Shown here piece by piece: positions 61,742-64,000 of a stretch of 64,000 nt of DNA. The notes under the pieces were generated by a model. It had not been told where the DNA came from, ran no database searches, and was given only the letters and a program-made list of their open reading frames with translations. The translations under genes and the position numbers were made by a program. This DNA comes from DATFVJ01 sp963727015 (lineage in GTDB: Bacteria; Actinomycetota; Actinomycetes; Streptosporangiales; Streptosporangiaceae): the NCBI GenBank assembly GCA_963727015.1, contig CAVSEV010000016.1, forward strand, positions 364,786 through 428,785, written 5' to 3'. Numbering within the stretch: the stretch's first letter is position 1; the number at the start of each line of letters is the position of its first letter.

Positions 61742-61985
61742 CAGGAACCAGCCCCGCGGCATGGCGGGAGGGCCTCGGCGCGATGGCCGATCCGGCCGTC
61801 ACCGCCGTCATGACCGTTCAGTGCGGGCTGGACTGGCTGCGCCCCGGATCGGCGGCGCTGCGCGACGAGATCGACGAAGCGGTCACAAAGCTGTCGCTGA
61901 ACCGCAGCGACGTGCGGATCGACCGGATCGTGCTGCACAGCCTGCCAGCGGTCACCGACATAGCGCCCGCTGAGCTCGGCGCGCT
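61738..61985 (+). pseudogene. Unrecognised protein, third gene of the operon, truncated
   Basis: From ATG 61738, coupled to the previous stop, the frame reads MTGTSPAAWREGLGAMADPA, then VTAVMTVQCGLDWLRPGSAA and DEIDEAVTKLSLNRSDVRID. At about 61985 it runs into the antisense strand of a LuxR gene, so the C-terminus is lost at a rearrangement joint. No family recognised. Confidence 0.5.
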
Positions 61986-62470
61986 CATTAGTGCTGCAGC
62001 GCCCGCGGCGAATCTGGTGGTGACGTCAAGGCGTTTCATGATGGCTGCGATGTGGCGGCGGACGGTGGTGGTACTGAGGCGGGCGCGGCGGGCGATCGCG
62101 TCGTCATGCAAGCCTTCGGCCATCAGCGCCAGCACCGTCTGCTGCGCCGCAGGCAGCCGCCCCGGGGCCGTCGCGGCGCGCCCGGCGCTGACGGGGGTTG
62201 CCTTCTCCCACAGCATCTCGAAGTACCCGCGCAACGCGGCCGTGATCAGCGGCGCCCGCACCAGCAGCGCGCCCGCCGTACCGGTCGGGGTGAGCGGCAG
62301 CAACGCGGCGTTCTGGTCGGCGAGCTTCATCTTCATTGGCACATCCGGCAGCAGACGTGCCTCCTCCCCTGCCCTGGCACAGGCCTCGACAAGCCGCCGG
62401 CCGACCGGATCGATGCTCCTATGTCTGTCAATGGCTCGGATGATGTTTAGTCCTTCAATTTCTGAAGGCT
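61985..62470 (-). pseudogene. LuxR-type regulator, C-terminal half
   Basis: The minus-strand frame reads IRAIDRHRSIDPVGRRLVEA, MKLADQNAALLPLTPTGTAG, ALLVRAPLITAALRGYFEML and the helix-turn-helix LPAAQQTVLALMAEGLHDDA with TTTVRRHIAAIMKRLDVTTR. This is the C-terminal half of TrmB/LuxR-type regulators with an N-terminal TrmB domain in the complete form. That domain is missing above about 62470, and the last residues below 61985 are replaced by the antisense of another gene. The helix-turn-helix itself is complete. Confidence 0.7.
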
Positions 62471-62587
62471 CAGGGAATGGTGGTCTGGCTGCTGCTGGGT
62501 GCGGACAAGACAGGGAGGGGCCACTCCGGTTGGAGGGGGCAGGCTCTTATTAGGTCACGCGGGCAGCGGGTCAAGTTGGACCGGGGG

Positions 62588-62647
62588 CGGCCGACAAATC
62601 GTTAGAAGGCCAGCATGGATGCGGCAGCCGAATCGGGGGTCAGGCCG
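62588..62647. repeat. IS110 end module, transposase-3' side
   Basis: CGGCCGACAAATCG (62588-62601) and, 37 bases from its start, CAGCCGAATCGGGGGTCAGG followed by CCG (62625-62647). The same two blocks recur in the same orientation at 63838-63900 on the other side of the transposase gene, so they are direct, not inverted, end modules. Confidence 0.75.
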
Positions 62648-62666
62648 CCCCCGGAGTCAGTGGCTG

Positions 62667-63713
62667 TCAGTCAGCGACGTGGCGGAGGTGGGGGTAGACC
62701 TCGCGGGCGACGTACCGTTTGAGGCAGCGCATGATCTCTTTCTTGGACAGTCCTTCGGCGGTGCGCCGTTCGACATAGGCGCGGGTCGGCGGGTGGGAGC
62801 TCATCCGGGTGATGACGATGCGCCACAGGGCGTGGTTGGCCTGCCGGTCGCCGGCGGGGTTGAGGCGGCGCCGGACGGTCTTTCCGGAGGAGGCGGGGAT
62901 CGGGGCGGCGGCGCACAGGTGCGCCCAGGCGGCCTCGGAGCGCAGCCGCTCGGGGTGGTCCCCGGCGGCAACCAGGAGCAGCGCGGCGGTGTCGGAGCCG
63001 ACCCCGTATAGGGCGATCAGGCCCGGGGCGTGCCCGGTGACCAGGGGCACGATGAGCGCATCGAGGCAGAGGATCTGGCTGCCGGGGAACACGGCGCGGC
63101 GGCCCAGCTCGCGCAGCGCGATCCGGGTGTGGTAGCCGACGACAGCGCCGGGCCGGGGCCGCAGGGCCGCAAGCTCGGCGACCAGGTCAGCGGTGGCGTG
63201 CCGGGTGAACCGGGCGTGCAGGTCGTCGGGGCCGGTCACGATCAGGGCGCGGGCCTGGTTGATCGCCTGGGTCCGCTCGGAGCGGGCGCTGCGTTTGGCG
63301 ACCATCAGCGCCCGGATCGCCTCGACCGCGCCGTCGCGTCCTTTCGGCGCGCCGCGGGCCCTGCCAGACTGGGCGGCCCGGGCGGCGCTGACCGCGTCGA
63401 GGGGGTCGGATTTGCCCTGGCGGCGGCGGTCCTGCCGGTCGGAGCGGTCGGCCTCGACGACCCGGACGCCAGCCGCTGACATGTGGCGGGCCAGGCCGGC
63501 GCCGTAGCTGCCGGTGCCCTCGATCCCGACCAGGCACACCGTCCCGAATCCGCCCAGCCAGCCCAGCAGCCCGGCATACCCGGCCGCAGTGACGGGGAAC
63601 TCCCGGACGCCGAGCAGCCCGCCGACCGGATCCAGGGCGGCGGCGACGTGGGTATCGGCATGAGTGTCTACGCCGCCGGTAATTGCGCGCGTCTCTACGA
63701 TGGGCATTGCCAT
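62667..63713 (-). CDS. IS110-family transposase (DEDD recombinase)
   Basis: 348 residues. N-terminal RuvC-like DEDD domain: Asp16 in GGVDTHADTHVAAALD, Glu65 in CLVGIEGTGSYG, and Asp103/Asp106 in QGKSDPLDAVSAARAA. The C-terminal Transposase_20 domain shows ALYGVGSDTAALLLVAAGDH and CAAAPIPASSGKTVRRRLNP, with the serine of ASSGK as the candidate nucleophile, then ANHALWRIVITRM. IS110 elements recombine through an element-encoded bridge RNA. The frame is complete, and both end modules are present, so this is the best candidate for an active mobile element here. Confidence 0.95.
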   Translation of the reverse strand: MAMPIVETRAITGGVDTHADTHVAAALDPVGGLLGVREFPVTAAGYAGLLGWLGGFGTVCLVGIEGTGSYGAGLARHMSAAGVRVVEADRSDRQDRRRQGKSDPLDAVSAARAAQSGRARGAPKGRDGAVEAIRALMVAKRSARSERTQAINQARALIVTGPDDLHARFTRHATADLVAELAALRPRPGAVVGYHTRIALRELGRRAVFPGSQILCLDALIVPLVTGHAPGLIALYGVGSDTAALLLVAAGDHPERLRSEAAWAHLCAAAPIPASSGKTVRRRLNPAGDRQANHALWRIVITRMSSHPPTRAYVERRTAEGLSKKEIMRCLKRYVAREVYPHLRHVAD

Positions 63714-63900
63714 CTCTTTTCACTGGTTGAAGAGGTGGCACGCACCCGCTGGCCGTCGGATCCTGTGAACCCCGGCCTCTTCCCAGGCCAGGCAGATCAG
63801 ACCGGCACGCCGGTGGGTGCCTGAAAGTCTGCGATCCCGGCCGACAAATCGATCGCAAGACAGCCCAAAGACGGCGTCAGCCGAATAGGAGGTCAGGCCG
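63714..63900 (-). ncRNA. Candidate bridge RNA region of the IS110 element
   Basis: In the IS110 group the bridge RNA is made from the non-coding end 5' of the transposase gene. On this strand that is 63714-63900. The region carries an inverted repeat GAAGAGG/CCTCTTC (63729-63735 and 63776-63782), the hairpin-prone GGCACGCCGG and the end module at 63838-63900. I infer the RNA from position only; its loops were not matched to target or donor. Confidence 0.35.
63838..63900. repeat. IS110 end module, transposase-5' side
   Basis: CGGCCGACAAATCG (63838-63851) followed 40 bases from its start by CAGCCGAATAGGAGGTCAGG and CCG (63878-63900), nearly identical to the module at 62588-62647 and in direct orientation. 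Confidence 0.75.
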
Positions 63901-64000
63901 GGACCCAGGTTCCCGACCCTACGCCCGTACTACCCCAAAACCGGGGAGGCAGGGCCGGAAGCACTTATCCACATCCTCCCTGTCGAATACGGCGGCCGCG

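Overview
The window is very GC-rich, uses many GTG starts, and carries families typical of morphologically complex Actinobacteria: ECF42-type sigma factors with YCII partners, LAL/MalT-type LuxR giants, an Hanks-type kinase with a single membrane segment, MreB, and the actinobacterial biotin synthase helper BsaP. I infer a soil-type actinomycete but cannot name the genus from sequence alone. There are no intact tRNA or rRNA genes and no CRISPR array.

Layout. 1-6.7 kb: a frameshifted hypothetical gene, an orphan MazF-like toxin, an intact YCII/ECF42 sigma pair, then decayed VOC (glyoxalase) and hydrolase pieces, a tRNA-Ala-like scar and two tandem dihydrofolate-reductase-family genes. 7.1-8.7 kb: a MarR regulator divergent from an FAD monooxygenase over a 33-bp palindrome. 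9.7-13.5 kb: an intact LuxR-type two-component system divergent from a two-gene ABC transporter. 13.9-17.6 kb: the most interesting locus, a 977-residue protein joining a class III nucleotide-cyclase-like domain to a STAND NTPase and TPR-like repeats, overlapping by 4 nt a SAM methyltransferase; its base composition is less extreme than its neighbours. 17.7-25.5 kb: SRPBCC/TetR pair, abutting fragments of HxlR and ABC-2 genes, a potassium channel, an orphan mreB, and the remains of an integrative element with a short GntR regulator. 25.6-28.8 kb: transposase fragments bracketing a damaged biotin cluster (bioF 3' piece fused behind a VIT1-like 5' piece, bioD and bioB each frameshifted, bsaP intact). 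29.4-35.4 kb: a nitroreductase pseudogene, a Ser/Thr kinase with a 106-bp-period tandem repeat upstream, a split and inverted antitoxin gene, a Uma2 protein and more tRNA-Ala-like scars. 36.3-43.9 kb: FAD monooxygenase, membrane esterase, a MalT-like regulator and several fragments. 44.5-50 kb: a reductase-family gene, a tyrosine recombinase, a small winged-helix protein, a PPOX-family protein, an IS30 remnant and a kinase-less KdpD. 50.8-58 kb: a second, frameshifted ECF42/YCII pair, SRPBCC and cyclase fragments, a coiled-coil protein and a frameshifted LuxR ATPase regulator. 58.2-64 kb: a protein with seven 41-residue repeats, an unrecognised small operon cut by rearrangement, and an IS110-family element with a candidate bridge RNA region.

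The overriding impression is of a graveyard of gene fragments joined end to end, with mobile-element debris at many joints. About a dozen genes are broken by what looks like a single-base frame change; these may be true decay or indel errors in the assembly, and raw reads would decide. The intact functional modules are few: sigma/YCII, MarR/monooxygenase, two-component/ABC, cyclase-STAND/methyltransferase, SRPBCC/TetR, the potassium channel, the kinase, the MalT-like regulator, the repeat protein and the IS110 transposase.
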